A stretch of 64,000 nt of DNA, taken from IMG/VR virus record IMGVR_UViG_3300042905_002991, positions 1 through 64,000 of that record. One strand, given 5' to 3'. How positions within the stretch are numbered: position 1 is the first letter of the stretch; each line of letters opens with the position of its first letter. This DNA is from a virus. Both the position numbers and the translations under genes were made by a program. Shown piece by piece: positions 42,401 through 51,104 of this stretch. A model generated the notes under the pieces. The model did not search any database. It saw only the letters and a program-made list of their open reading frames with translations, and was not told where the DNA came from.

Positions 42401-44881
42401 TTTCTGAGTTGTGACATCAGAAGCACTGTTTGCGTAAACAGTTACTTGTGCGTTATTTGCTGCATTGTAAGCACTGTTTGCAGTGTCACGAGCAGTATTT
42501 GCTTGGTCGTATGCTCCATTAGCAGTATCGCGTGCGGTATTAGCCTGATCTCTAGCAGTGTTCGCCTGTCCATAAGAATCATTTGCAGTTGTACGAGCAA
42601 CGTTCGCTTGATCTCTGGCGGCAGTTGCTTGAGTGCTTCCAGTGTTTGCCTGTCCATAAGATGCATTGGCAACGTCGCGAGCCGTATTCGCTTGATCTCT
42701 AGCGGCATTCGCTTGCCCATAAGATGCATTAGCTGCGTCACGTGCAGTATTTGCTTGATCGTATACGATGTTTGCATGAGCATAAGCACCATTTGCTTGA
42801 CCGTATGCTCCATTCGCAGTATCTCTGGCAGTATTCGCCTGATCTCTGGCAGCATTGGCTTGATTATATGACTCGAATGCAGCAACTAGATTTCCACTTC
42901 CATCAATTTCAATTCCAGAAACAACAAGAACTGGACCATTTGCAGTTAGAACTGCATCACCAAGATAGATAGAACTGTTTGAAAGATAAAGATCATTGAA
43001 TCTTTTATCAGCTGTACCAATGTCGTAAGTTACATTTAGATTTGGAACAATGTTCTGTGTGATTAATGACGCAGCGACATTTAATGTTCCTGTCATCGTA
43101 TCGCCAGATTTCAATACTCTGGTATTTGCATCATCATATGCAGCATTTGCTTGACCATAAGATGCATTGGCAATATCTCGAGCTGTATTGGCTTGAGCGT
43201 ATGCATTCTCACCAATAACAGTAGCACTATTCGCCTGATCTCTAGCAGTATTTGCTTGATCTCTGGAAGTATTGGCTTGGTTTCTAGCAGTATTTGCTTG
43301 ATCATAAACTGTATTCGTCAATGAATAAACGTTACTGCTCCAAATAGTGTCTCCATTACCATCTGTTTCAAGCACTTGACCAGCAACACCACCTGTTGGC
43401 GGTAGATTAAATGTGTAATTTGCTAGAGCACCAGAGGCATCAACAGTTACTGTATTTGCACCAGCAAGGAATTTAAACTTCGTACCAGTGACTTCATTTG
43501 TTAGAATGTTACCTTGACTTGCATCAATTGCAGTGCCAGTACCATTAGCGCGAATAACTTTTGCTTCAACAGTATTGCTTAATTGCAACGTACCATTGGA
43601 ACGCATAATAGCATTTCGTGTAGTATTTCCATACCACGCGAAACCAGTTTGACCGTTATTTTCGTCTGTGCCACTCCAAATAAAGTTTGTTTCAACGCCA
43701 ATTGCATAGTTTGGGTGACCTGCTTCGTTAAAGTCATAAAGACGAACACGTTCACCATTAAAGTTTGTGGTGCTTGGTGCTTGAAGAGTTGTTTTGCTGC
43801 TCAAGAATCCAACAGCTGTTACATTTGACTGTACATTTAGTGCACCAGTCATTGTATCGCCAGCCTTCAACACTCGAGTATTGGCGTCGCCATATGCTGC
43901 GTTTGCTTGATCGTATGCGCCGTTTGCTGTGTCTCGCGCAGTATTTGCCTGATTACGAGCAGTATTCGCTTGATCGTAAACAATATTTGCATGAGCATAT
44001 GCGCCGTTAGCCTGACCATACGCACCATTTGCTTGGTCGTATGCTCCATTAGCAGTATCGCGTGCGGTGTTTGCTTGGTCTCTAGCAGTGTTCGCTTGAC
44101 CATATGAATCATTAGCAGTCGTACGAGCAACGTTCGCTTGATCTCGAGCTATATCTGCTTGTCCTTTGGCGGTACTCGCATTAGTGTTAGCCGTATTTGC
44201 TTGATTGCGAGCGGCATTTGCTTGATCATAAACTGTGGCAACATTTGTGTTAACATTGACAATTGTTGCGTTTATTTGATTAAGAGCAGTATTTGTTGCA
44301 ACAGTGGCTGCTCTTAACGAATCGAAGTAGATAACTCCATCACCGTCAGACCAACCCCAATACCCAATTCCAACTTCAGACCAAACTAGAGCTGAATTTT
44401 GATTTGATCCGCGATTTACCGTAATGAACGCATTTAATGATGGTGCGCCGACCACGTTCGCATTTAGAACAATTTCATTATCTTCAACGAGAAGAGTTTC
44501 AACATTAAGTGTGGTGCTATTTCCTAAAACTTCTAAATTTCCAGAAATTACAAGATTTCCACTGATTGTTCCACCAGAACTTGAAAGTTTTGTATTTGCT
44601 GTATTGTACGCATCGTTGGCGGTTGTTCGAGCAGTATTTGCCTGGTCTCTGGCAGTATTGGCTTGATCTCGAGCACTGTTGGCTTGATCGTAGGCTGCAT
44701 TAGCACCACCATATGCAGAAATAAGAGCAGACTCTCTAGCCAGAGGAAATCCACCAGAAGTAACACCATCCTGAACAACGATAGTGTCTTTATCCATATC
44801 AATGAAGATTTCACCAACAGCACCAGTTGTATTGGCAATATTTGCTGTATCGTATCTTCTAAATTGTAATGTTGTTGGCAT
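39488..44881 (-). CDS. Giant repeat tail-fibre-like protein with cupredoxin-like insert
   Basis: A 1797-residue protein. Residues 1-50 (LQFRRYDTANIANTTGAVGE, IFIDMDKDTIVVQDGVTSGG) resemble the N-terminal attachment domain of phage receptor-binding proteins. Most of the rest is a seven-residue repeat of the ANTARDQ/ANxAYGQ type, broken by small beta-domains such as SGNLVISGNLEVLGN. Around residues 1427-1540 (about 40266-40600) a cupredoxin-like domain is inserted, ending YQCQVHAGM. The C-terminus (NSQSFTLVIVQDGVGNRGIT on) is a typical fibre tip module. A perfect late octamer precedes the gene. The repeats probably form a long fibrous shaft. Confidence 0.85.
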   Translation of the reverse strand: MPTTLQFRRYDTANIANTTGAVGEIFIDMDKDTIVVQDGVTSGGFPLARESALISAYGGANAAYDQANSARDQANTARDQANTARTTANDAYNTANTKLSSSGGTISGNLVISGNLEVLGNSTTLNVETLLVEDNEIVLNANVVGAPSLNAFITVNRGSNQNSALVWSEVGIGYWGWSDGDGVIYFDSLRAATVATNTALNQINATIVNVNTNVATVYDQANAARNQANTANTNASTAKGQADIARDQANVARTTANDSYGQANTARDQANTARDTANGAYDQANGAYGQANGAYAHANIVYDQANTARNQANTARDTANGAYDQANAAYGDANTRVLKAGDTMTGALNVQSNVTAVGFLSSKTTLQAPSTTNFNGERVRLYDFNEAGHPNYAIGVETNFIWSGTDENNGQTGFAWYGNTTRNAIMRSNGTLQLSNTVEAKVIRANGTGTAIDASQGNILTNEVTGTKFKFLAGANTVTVDASGALANYTFNLPPTGGVAGQVLETDGNGDTIWSSNVYSLTNTVYDQANTARNQANTSRDQANTARDQANSATVIGENAYAQANTARDIANASYGQANAAYDDANTRVLKSGDTMTGTLNVAASLITQNIVPNLNVTYDIGTADKRFNDLYLSNSSIYLGDAVLTANGPVLVVSGIEIDGSGNLVAAFESYNQANAARDQANTARDTANGAYGQANGAYAHANIVYDQANTARDAANASYGQANAARDQANTARDVANASYGQANTGSTQATAARDQANVARTTANDSYGQANTARDQANTARDTANGAYDQANTARDTANSAYNAANNAQVTVYANSASDVTTQKINFVNTSTITVSVTNSAGNANIAFTATGGAAYDQANAAYDQANTARSTANDSYGQANTARDVANASYGQANTANTNALNAYDQANTARDQANTARTTANDSYAQANTARNTANDSYSQANTARNTANDSYGQANTARDTANGAYGQANTARDTANDAYGQANTARDQANTARNTANGAYGQANTARDTANSGYGQANSARDQANTARATANDAYGAANTKLSTSGGSISGDLTISGNLVIQGNATTINVSSLSVNDSIILLSANSTGDAEDIGFVGHYTNGATNTHAGFFRKATENQFYVFDNYETEPTNNVIDIANNNFRIGNVRLGILNANSVLLLGNSVATQANLTLAYNQANSARDQANTARTTANDAYAEANSAETIALNSYGQANTARDQANTARNTANSGYGQANTARDTANGAYGQANGAYAQANTARDQANTARDQANTARTTANDSYAQANTARNTANDAYAGANTANTNALNAYAQANNARDQANTARTTANDAYGQANTARDQANTARTQANTAYAQANGAYAHANIVYAQANTAYDQANSARNQANTARDTGNNAYGQANTARDQANTARTTANDAYIQANSNYQPAVTRLNVTNSGTSDYLFDQYSGGDPTLYVRAGETIAFNLNVSGHPFLIRVSSGGALYNTGLTHVATNGTVSTEGSAQAKESGTLYWKVPYNLLGNTYVYQCQVHAGMVGNIVIEPPGTIAYAQANAAYGQANSARDQANTARTQANTARDTANAAYGQANTARDTANAAYGAANTAGTNALNAYEQANTARGQANTARDQANTARTQANTAYGQANAAYGQANAAYGQANSAYGAANNAVLKAGDTMTGVLVVPGIRNSGNLILGTVANTNTNGANTLNLAQSNFFTRTLTANSTITFSNAPASGNSQSFTLVIVQDGVGNRGITWANTIYWAGGEVPPQTLTANYRDVWQFATYDGGSTYFGTLAIKDAR
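39900..44720 (-). repeat. Seven-residue (21-bp) fibre repeats
   Basis: Dozens of imperfect 21-bp units encoding ANTARDQ, ANTARTT, ANDAYGQ and similar heptads, in several blocks within the giant fibre gene. Related units recur in the genes at 44941-47550 and 57253-58677. Codon choice varies between units, but long near-identical stretches remain that could recombine within or between the three genes. Confidence 0.85.
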
Positions 44882-44918
44882 TTAGAGTACTCTTAAATTC
44901 TAGTTTTAATCAACGATA

Positions 44919-44926
44919 TATTTATA
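44919..44926 (-). promoter_or_regulatory. Late promoter octamer TATAAATA upstream of the giant fibre gene
   Basis: Perfect octamer on the minus strand, 38 bases before the ATG at 44881, in the 59-base gap between the two long fibre genes. Confidence 0.65.
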
Positions 44927-44940
44927 AAATCCTATAAGAC

Positions 44941-47550
44941 CTATGCATTTAGATCTGTCGGTATGAGGTAGAGAACTTCCATCAGATCGTATGTGTCGAT
45001 ACCAGTCATGAGATCTGTTGGGAGAACTTCTGGGTCGAATCCAGAATCATTAATTAACAATGATCTGAAGTATCTAATTCTTGTCGTAATGTCGGTTGCT
45101 GCAAATCGAAGACGAACATTACCGTTATTTACATCCGATGTGAATACGCCAACTGGTGCACCAATAGAAACGTTTCCATACTGTAACATGTTTGTGACAT
45201 TTCCTGCATGAAGCAGAGCGATCTCGCAAGTCAAATAACCCACAGAGCTGGAGACTTGAATTTGATACTTACCGCTTCGGAAGGCTGTAGTTGACCACGA
45301 ATCTACAGTTTCGGTAGAGGTTGAAGTCGTATTATAAGAATAATCTTGAACACCACCGATAGAGGTGAATGATATATTTGCGTTTCCACTACTATTCTGA
45401 ACACTTACAGTTACAGTTGATGTATTGACAAAATTTAGATTTTGAGTGGTTATTCCTGAAGCATTGTTCTGGAATACCGTTATTTTAGCATTATTGGCTG
45501 CATCATAAGCGGCATTGGCTTGAGCATAAGCATTTAATGCATTAGTGTTTGCTGTATTTGCTGCGCCATAAGAATCATTCGCCGTTGTTCTGGCGGTATT
45601 CGCTTGATCGCGAGCTGTGTTCGCTTGATTTCTGGCATTATTTGCCTGATCGTATGCATTTGCTGCTTGAGCAGTTACATTCAACCCAGCAGTTGTTGAG
45701 AAAGTTCCAGCATATATTGTATTAACGCCACTAATATCACCACTTGCTCCTGTTGTGGTAATATTACCAGTAACAATCAAGCCACCTGAACTGATGTTCA
45801 ATTGACCTGTCATTGTATCGCCAGATTTTAAGACTCGAGTATTAGAATCTGCGTAGGCTGAATTTGCTTGATTTCTGGCGGTATTGGCTTGATCTCTAGC
45901 GGTGTTCGCTTGGTCTCTAGCAGAATTGGCTTGTCCATATGCATCGTTGGCAGTTGTTCTCGCCGTGTTTGCTTGATTGAACGCAAGAGTTAAGTTGGCT
46001 TGAGTAGCAACGACGTTTCCAACTAAAAGAATACTATTTGCAGCGATATTTGCTCGAAGTGTTGCAAGCGTGGTGTTTGCAAAATCAACTACGTTATTTT
46101 GATGACCTGAATCTGGCAAATTATCGAACAAATACCAAGTACCATCTCCAGCATCACGAACAAGACCAGTATGAGTTACTGATGGACCACTGTTTTTCGC
46201 ACCAATAAATCCTATGTCAACAACATCGCTAAGAGTATTATTTGCGCCGAGATAAATTAATGCATCATCAACAACAAATGTTGAAACATTAATATATGAT
46301 GTGTTGCCACTAACAAATAAATTTCCACTGATATTCAATGAACCATTAATGGTTCCACCAGAAATATTAAGTTTTAAATTGGCTGTATCATAAGCATTAT
46401 TTGCTTGTAGATATGCGCTGTTGGAAGTGTTTCTAGCGGTATTCGCTTGATCATATGCATCGTTTGCAGTAGTGCGCGCAACGTTGGCTTGACCATATGC
46501 GCCGTTCGCGATATCTAGTGCAGTGTTTGCTTTATCGTATGCGGCATTTGCAATTGTCGATACAGTTGATACCGTATTTGAGATTGCATTAGTTAATTCG
46601 GTTGTAAAGGCTGTAGTTTGTACTGTTGTGTCTGGAAATGTTAATGTACCATCTGCACCAAATGTCCAGTTTTGTGATGCTCCTCCAGTATTGGCTCTAA
46701 TTTGAACATATGTATTAGCGTATAACTCAGCAGACACCGCTCCCATAAACAATGCAGTAGAATCATTATCAGTAGTTGTTAGATATGCGGTGTTGGCTCC
46801 GAAAGTAGTAAGGTCTAGTTTAGAATTTCCTAATCCACTAATTGGTCCTGTAATTGTACCACCAGATAAACTTAATTTAGTGTTTGCTGTCGCATAAGCC
46901 GCATTAGCAGTTGCATATCCAGCATTCGCTTGACTGTATGCATCATTGGCTTGATTGTAAGCACTATTTGCTTGAGAGTATGCTCCATTAGCCTGAGCAT
47001 ATGCACCATTGGCTTGAGCATATGCACCATTAGCCTGATTATATGCTCCGTTTGCTTGCGAGTAAGCACCATTTGCTTGGGCATATGCTCCGTTGGCTTG
47101 ACTATATGCGCCATTAGCAACATTAAGTGCTGTATTTGCTTGGTCTCTTGCCGCATTTGCTTGATCATACGCATCACCAGCAGCAGCACCAGTGACTGCA
47201 AACGAAATATTTGCATTTCCGTTTGTATTTGCAACTGTGACAAGAATCGACGATGTGTTTACAAAATTAATATTTTGTGTGGTTGCGTTGGCTGCACCAC
47301 TATTTGCATACACCGTGACTTTGGCGCTATTTGCCGCATTGTATGCAGCGTTGGCTTGTCCATAAGCACTATTCGCAGTAGATCTAGCAATGTTTGCTTG
47401 ATCGTATGCAGGTCCTGTGCCAGCACCACCAACTGTTGAGATTTTAACAGTAGAACCTGCAGGTGGATTGACAGTTATGGCAGCACCAGAACCTCTGTCT
47501 GTTGCTGGTTGGAATGATGTATTACTATTTGATCCAACCGTTACCTTCAT
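44941..47550 (-). CDS. Repeat-containing tail-fibre-like protein
   Basis: An 869-residue protein sharing the giant fibre's repeat vocabulary (ANTARDQ, ANGAYAQ, ANSAYNQ) and small beta-modules such as ISGNLFVSGNTSYINVSTF. The N-terminus (MKVTVGSNSNTSFQPATD) differs, so it may attach to a different partner. The C-terminal 130 residues form a distinct domain (KYQIQVSSSVGYLTCEIALL, then RIRYFRSLLINDSGFDPEVL). It probably belongs to the same fibre network; which part contacts the host is unknown. Confidence 0.8.
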   Translation of the reverse strand: MKVTVGSNSNTSFQPATDRGSGAAITVNPPAGSTVKISTVGGAGTGPAYDQANIARSTANSAYGQANAAYNAANSAKVTVYANSGAANATTQNINFVNTSSILVTVANTNGNANISFAVTGAAAGDAYDQANAARDQANTALNVANGAYSQANGAYAQANGAYSQANGAYNQANGAYAQANGAYAQANGAYSQANSAYNQANDAYSQANAGYATANAAYATANTKLSLSGGTITGPISGLGNSKLDLTTFGANTAYLTTTDNDSTALFMGAVSAELYANTYVQIRANTGGASQNWTFGADGTLTFPDTTVQTTAFTTELTNAISNTVSTVSTIANAAYDKANTALDIANGAYGQANVARTTANDAYDQANTARNTSNSAYLQANNAYDTANLKLNISGGTINGSLNISGNLFVSGNTSYINVSTFVVDDALIYLGANNTLSDVVDIGFIGAKNSGPSVTHTGLVRDAGDGTWYLFDNLPDSGHQNNVVDFANTTLATLRANIAANSILLVGNVVATQANLTLAFNQANTARTTANDAYGQANSARDQANTARDQANTARNQANSAYADSNTRVLKSGDTMTGQLNISSGGLIVTGNITTTGASGDISGVNTIYAGTFSTTAGLNVTAQAANAYDQANNARNQANTARDQANTARTTANDSYGAANTANTNALNAYAQANAAYDAANNAKITVFQNNASGITTQNLNFVNTSTVTVSVQNSSGNANISFTSIGGVQDYSYNTTSTSTETVDSWSTTAFRSGKYQIQVSSSVGYLTCEIALLHAGNVTNMLQYGNVSIGAPVGVFTSDVNNGNVRLRFAATDITTRIRYFRSLLINDSGFDPEVLPTDLMTGIDTYDLMEVLYLIPTDLNA

Positions 47551-47554
47551 TTCT

Positions 47555-47893
47555 TTATGACTTTGTTACTTGTGGGTAGACAGTAATGACTCCTTCAATC
47601 ACACGTGTAACAACATTTGATGTGTCTACCATTCTAACGTCATAAAGATATCTGCCAGCTTTAATGTTTGCTGTAGTTGCTGCATTCATAGATAATGCAA
47701 CGTTTCCGTTTGCGGCGTCTGTAGTTGCCACGGTTAAATTCGCAGCAACTTTATTTGAATAATATGATTTACGAATAGATGATGAGAATGAATATCCAGC
47801 AACATTAATTTTTGTGCCGTCGTCATTTGCAATATCTATCGTGTAGGAAAATGTAGATCCTTGATCGCAAAATAATTCTACTTGACTTGCCAT
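47555..47893 (-). CDS. Small beta-rich virion-type protein
   Basis: A 112-residue protein with an Ig-like/beta-sandwich pattern: FSYTIDIANDDGTKINVAGY, then KVAANLTVATTDAANGNVAL and RYLYDVRMVDTSN. This layout resembles the N-terminal domain of phage baseplate upper proteins (BppU type). It lies four bases upstream of the 869-residue fibre gene and could be its adapter. The family call is tentative. Confidence 0.65.
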   Translation of the reverse strand: MASQVELFCDQGSTFSYTIDIANDDGTKINVAGYSFSSSIRKSYYSNKVAANLTVATTDAANGNVALSMNAATTANIKAGRYLYDVRMVDTSNVVTRVIEGVITVYPQVTKS

Positions 47894-47909
47894 GCTATTT
47901 TCCTATTCT

Positions 47910-48596
47910 TTACTTTGGTGTCAACAAAACTAAATGACAAGAGTTTGCAGTAGAAAATGTGCAATTTCCGTTAACTGAGAATCTATAATAATTTTTAAAT
48001 TTTATAAACTGCGGATTCTTGTCAATAAGAATTTCGCAATAATCAGATTCAGTTGAGGTATTAAACACAATTGTTTCATTTCTTAAAGTAAATTCTTCCA
48101 TGCTAGCATTAAACACTAGAAGAATGCTATTACCTGTTGTAGTGAAAGAAACGTTATCTGCACTCACTTTTTTAACTATCACATTTAAGTTTGATAGATC
48201 GTTGAGAGGCGAATCATTCTGTATTTCTTTTATTCTCTGAATTTTATATAAACATGCATTCTGAGAAGGAATAATCTTACATGGCTTATTCTCAGTCCAG
48301 AATTTTTTATAGGAAACCCAATCATTCGAATTATAATAAGAACCAGAAACGCGATCGTCGGATCCGTCTTGATATTTAATATCAATCTCTCCAGCCACTA
48401 GAAAATAAAAACTATTGGCTAAAAACATTTGAGTAGAGTGGATCTTTGGGTCGATCTTGATACCTTCTAGAAAGTATCGATCAATTTTTCGAGTATTATA
48501 GAGATTTTTATCAATGTCATCGAAATTTAGATTGGTCCCACCACCAGCATGCATTGAATATGAAAATACTTCTTTAAAATCATTTTCAAGGCTCAT
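47910..48596 (-). CDS. Hypothetical protein in the adhesin/glycosylation cluster
   Basis: A 228-residue protein starting MSLENDFKEVFSYSMHAGGG. Beta-rich, with IHSTQMFLANSFYFLVAGEI (cupin-like strand order) and FTTTGNSILLVFN. No family is recognised. The open frame extends to 48647, but the ATG at 48596 is preferred because it has a GAAGAG site and overlaps the preceding gene by only 11 bases. Confidence 0.65.
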   Translation of the reverse strand: MSLENDFKEVFSYSMHAGGGTNLNFDDIDKNLYNTRKIDRYFLEGIKIDPKIHSTQMFLANSFYFLVAGEIDIKYQDGSDDRVSGSYYNSNDWVSYKKFWTENKPCKIIPSQNACLYKIQRIKEIQNDSPLNDLSNLNVIVKKVSADNVSFTTTGNSILLVFNASMEEFTLRNETIVFNTSTESDYCEILIDKNPQFIKFKNYYRFSVNGNCTFSTANSCHLVLLTPK

Positions 48597-49569
48597 TTTT
48601 CTCTTCGTCTTTTGCTGGTTCTGGTGGTTGAGGCAATTCCCAATCAACAGGAATTGTTGGAGGAACGGTTCTGGTGATTGCGCGCTCTTCTAATTTTCTA
48701 TTTATATAATCAACTCCTGTCAATCTTCGATATTCTTCAAGTTTCTCCTCACCTAAAGAGTATATATAATTGATAAATTCCTCCTTCTCTCGCTTCTTAT
48801 TGTCAAAGATCTTCGACGGACGAACTGGATCGTTCTCTTGGCGAGTTGTTGATTTCGCAGAATCCAGATAATGATAGCATTGGATCTTTCTCTGATGATA
48901 GATTTTATATCCAGCCAATATGGATGTAAGAGACATATATTGTTCTTCATACTCAAAAAACAATCTAGTGTTGAATCCGACATCTTTAATCCAGGTAGCA
49001 GGTGCGAAAAAGTTACCTGCGATCGTATGGATTCCAGGAACAACAGTATCAGTCGCGGCAATCCAAGGACCATGAACCTTTAGACATAATTCCTTATCAA
49101 ATTGCCAATACTTAAAATTCACTGTTATATCACGAGTTAGTGTATGTTTTGTGATATAATTTGAGAAATACTCGAAATTCTTCGTGCCTGTTGTTAAAAT
49201 AACTTTAGGGTTATTTGCAAGCCTAGATGCTTGTTGATAGTCCCACAAAAGAGTGTTATCCCAGTCTTTATCAAAGAGCATATGAGAGTCGATCTGATAG
49301 AAAAACTCTTCATCATAGTGCTGCATGGCGTTGATTGCTCGAGCCCAGACGACTCCATCAGCATATTCTGGGTCTATTCTTTTGTATCGAATCGCAGCAT
49401 TGTCTAGCAACTCTGGTGCTTTTGTCTCTAAACTGTCTTCTTTTTTGGTCTGTTCGAAAACACCATAAACGATCTTATTTCGACCAGACTCATTTTGCCT
49501 TAATGAGTTCAGAGTTGCTAAAAGAAGTTTATCTCTATATGAAGCAATGCTTACGAAAATAGTTTTCAT
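48586..49569 (-). CDS. Skp1-GlcNAc-transferase-like glycosyltransferase
   Basis: A 327-residue protein matching the GlcNAc glycosyltransferase family whose founder adds N-acetylglucosamine to hydroxyproline of Dictyostelium Skp1. It starts TIFVSIASYRDKLLLATLNS. YFYQIDSHMLFDKDWD gives the DxH/DxD-like metal site, and AGNFFAPATWIKDVGFNTRLFF plus FFEYEEQYMSL complete the pattern. It ends in a Pro/Glu-rich tail. The neighbourhood contains a prolyl-hydroxylase-like enzyme and a collagen-like tailspike, so a hydroxyproline acceptor is an attractive inference. Confidence 0.78.
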   Translation of the reverse strand: MKTIFVSIASYRDKLLLATLNSLRQNESGRNKIVYGVFEQTKKEDSLETKAPELLDNAAIRYKRIDPEYADGVVWARAINAMQHYDEEFFYQIDSHMLFDKDWDNTLLWDYQQASRLANNPKVILTTGTKNFEYFSNYITKHTLTRDITVNFKYWQFDKELCLKVHGPWIAATDTVVPGIHTIAGNFFAPATWIKDVGFNTRLFFEYEEQYMSLTSILAGYKIYHQRKIQCYHYLDSAKSTTRQENDPVRPSKIFDNKKREKEEFINYIYSLGEEKLEEYRRLTGVDYINRKLEERAITRTVPPTIPVDWELPQPPEPAKDEEKNEP

Positions 49570-50351
49570 TTATCTCCCATCTCCTTTCGTAAGGAGAATT
49601 TTCTCTTTCCGCAATAAAATTTTCTATAGAAACTCTTAATTTTACCAAAAAACTCATCTTCTTTATAGACATTTTTATAATTATCAACAAGTCCATAAGA
49701 AGCAGTGAATGGGACATTCTTGAGAGGAATGATGTGGAATAGAGGCTCGCCCATCATAATCTTAAACTGACCATATCTCTTTGGTCCAGTTAAGAAATTA
49801 ATCGTATGAAATCCGCTACCATAATCAATAACACCTGGAAGGATATGAAAATCATCTAGAATATTGCTATGATAGAATGCAGGCATAATCATCATATGGA
49901 CTCCAGGCTTGCATCGAATATGCCAAGGTGCTTGAATGTTATAGATTTCAGTTTTAGATCCATCGTCGTTTTTAATTGCGCCATCGAAAATAGTTGGATC
50001 GAATCCTCTTAATGGAATTTTAGAGCGAACTCTAGAATCGATTGTTCCATCAAATATCTCTACACCTGCAGAGTTGTACATGAACTCAAAGTTGGTCCAT
50101 GCTGGAATGATATATCCTAGACGGGAATAATCTAACATTCCTGGACATTGAGCAAAGGTGTACGATCCATGCTTTTCGACTTGATACTTTTTAAATTTTG
50201 TGTCGACTTCTTTTGCAAGTTTAACTCGAGTTTGTTCATGAGACGCAGCCTGACCCATGAAACAGATAAACTCAATATCGTCTTTTTTTGGATGAATGCC
50301 ATTGTCCAAAATGTCATTATTATCACCCATAAAATACTTAATAAATCTCAT
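49566..50351 (-). CDS. Tandem paralogue 2, unknown function
   Basis: A 261-residue protein related to the next gene upstream (50348-51094). Shared features include CPGMLDYSRLGYIIPAW (versus CLPLIDAMSLGFVIPLA), a pattern of APWHIRCKPGVHMMIMPAFY and a G-x-x-D-Y/T then INF segment. It starts with MRFIKYFMGDNND and ends in a basic tail. The family may correspond to DUF6065-type phage proteins; I am not certain. It overlaps both neighbours by four bases. Confidence 0.65.
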   Translation of the reverse strand: MRFIKYFMGDNNDILDNGIHPKKDDIEFICFMGQAASHEQTRVKLAKEVDTKFKKYQVEKHGSYTFAQCPGMLDYSRLGYIIPAWTNFEFMYNSAGVEIFDGTIDSRVRSKIPLRGFDPTIFDGAIKNDDGSKTEIYNIQAPWHIRCKPGVHMMIMPAFYHSNILDDFHILPGVIDYGSGFHTINFLTGPKRYGQFKIMMGEPLFHIIPLKNVPFTASYGLVDNYKNVYKEDEFFGKIKSFYRKFYCGKRKFSLRKEMGDK

Positions 50352-51094
50352 TTCTTAACCCTCAACTCATTTGTATAATAACTAAGACGACTATTTTGAA
50401 TTCGATTCATTTGATTATGAGTTTCTTGTTCTTTTTTAGTCATTTTTCGAATAACAGGTTTCTTATCAAAAATATTTCTTTTAATTGGTATTACAGTAAT
50501 AAGCGGTGTTCCTGCATAAATCATTCCATCAAAATTATGAGCATGCCAAACTGCTGGAAAATTCACTTCTTTTGTATATTTGTCAGTATCAACCATTCCA
50601 CCTAAACAGGTAAACGGCTGTGAGAAATTATTAATCGGAGGAATAAAAAGGCTTGACCATCCTGGAGCAGTTTTCACAACCCAATAATTTAGGAATTTAA
50701 GAGCATCTCCATTATTTCTTTTAATTGTGCTGTGACCTCCGACTTGTCGCTTATCATGAGATTCAATAATTGGGAATGATCCAGCCAATCCATTAAAAAG
50801 TATTTGAGAATTGTCATGATTTGTTAAAACGTGGCAATCAGCAGCAAGAGGGATAACAAAACCCAATGACATTGCATCGATGAGAGGCAGACATCTTTTC
50901 GCAGTCATGATTCTTTTATCACCACTGCTTTTATCTCTAGCAGCAATGTATGGTTCTAGATTTTTAAACCATTCTGGAAAGTATTTCGCTGCTGGTTTTG
51001 GTTCAGGAATTACACCTTCGAATTCTTTTCTACAATAAAATTCAATGATGTTATTTGACCAAAACTTGAGTTTTGTGAACTTTGAGAGATCCAT
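50348..51094 (-). CDS. Tandem paralogue 1, unknown function
   Basis: A 248-residue protein with IIEFYCRKEFEGVIPEPKPA near the start, then AKRCLPLIDAMSLGFVIPLA, VVKTAPGWSSLFIPPINN and MVDTDKYTKEVNFPAVWHA. It is the paralogue of 49566-50351, so a duplication happened within this cluster. Position directly after the prolyl-hydroxylase-like gene suggests a role in modifying or assembling the adhesin, but no activity can be read. Confidence 0.65.
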   Translation of the reverse strand: MDLSKFTKLKFWSNNIIEFYCRKEFEGVIPEPKPAAKYFPEWFKNLEPYIAARDKSSGDKRIMTAKRCLPLIDAMSLGFVIPLAADCHVLTNHDNSQILFNGLAGSFPIIESHDKRQVGGHSTIKRNNGDALKFLNYWVVKTAPGWSSLFIPPINNFSQPFTCLGGMVDTDKYTKEVNFPAVWHAHNFDGMIYAGTPLITVIPIKRNIFDKKPVIRKMTKKEQETHNQMNRIQNSRLSYYTNELRVKK

Positions 51095-51104
51095 AATTTA
51101 TCCA

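Noticed and set aside
40600-44200. CRISPR-like array
   Set aside because: The repeats are contiguous coding heptads with no unique spacers of constant length.
39750-47440. Long open frames antisense to the fibre genes, rich in Ile/Cys/Ser or Leu/His/Gln
   Set aside because: They are mirror images of the 21-bp repeats in other frames; the repetitive composition keeps frames open by chance and they lack ribosome-binding sites.
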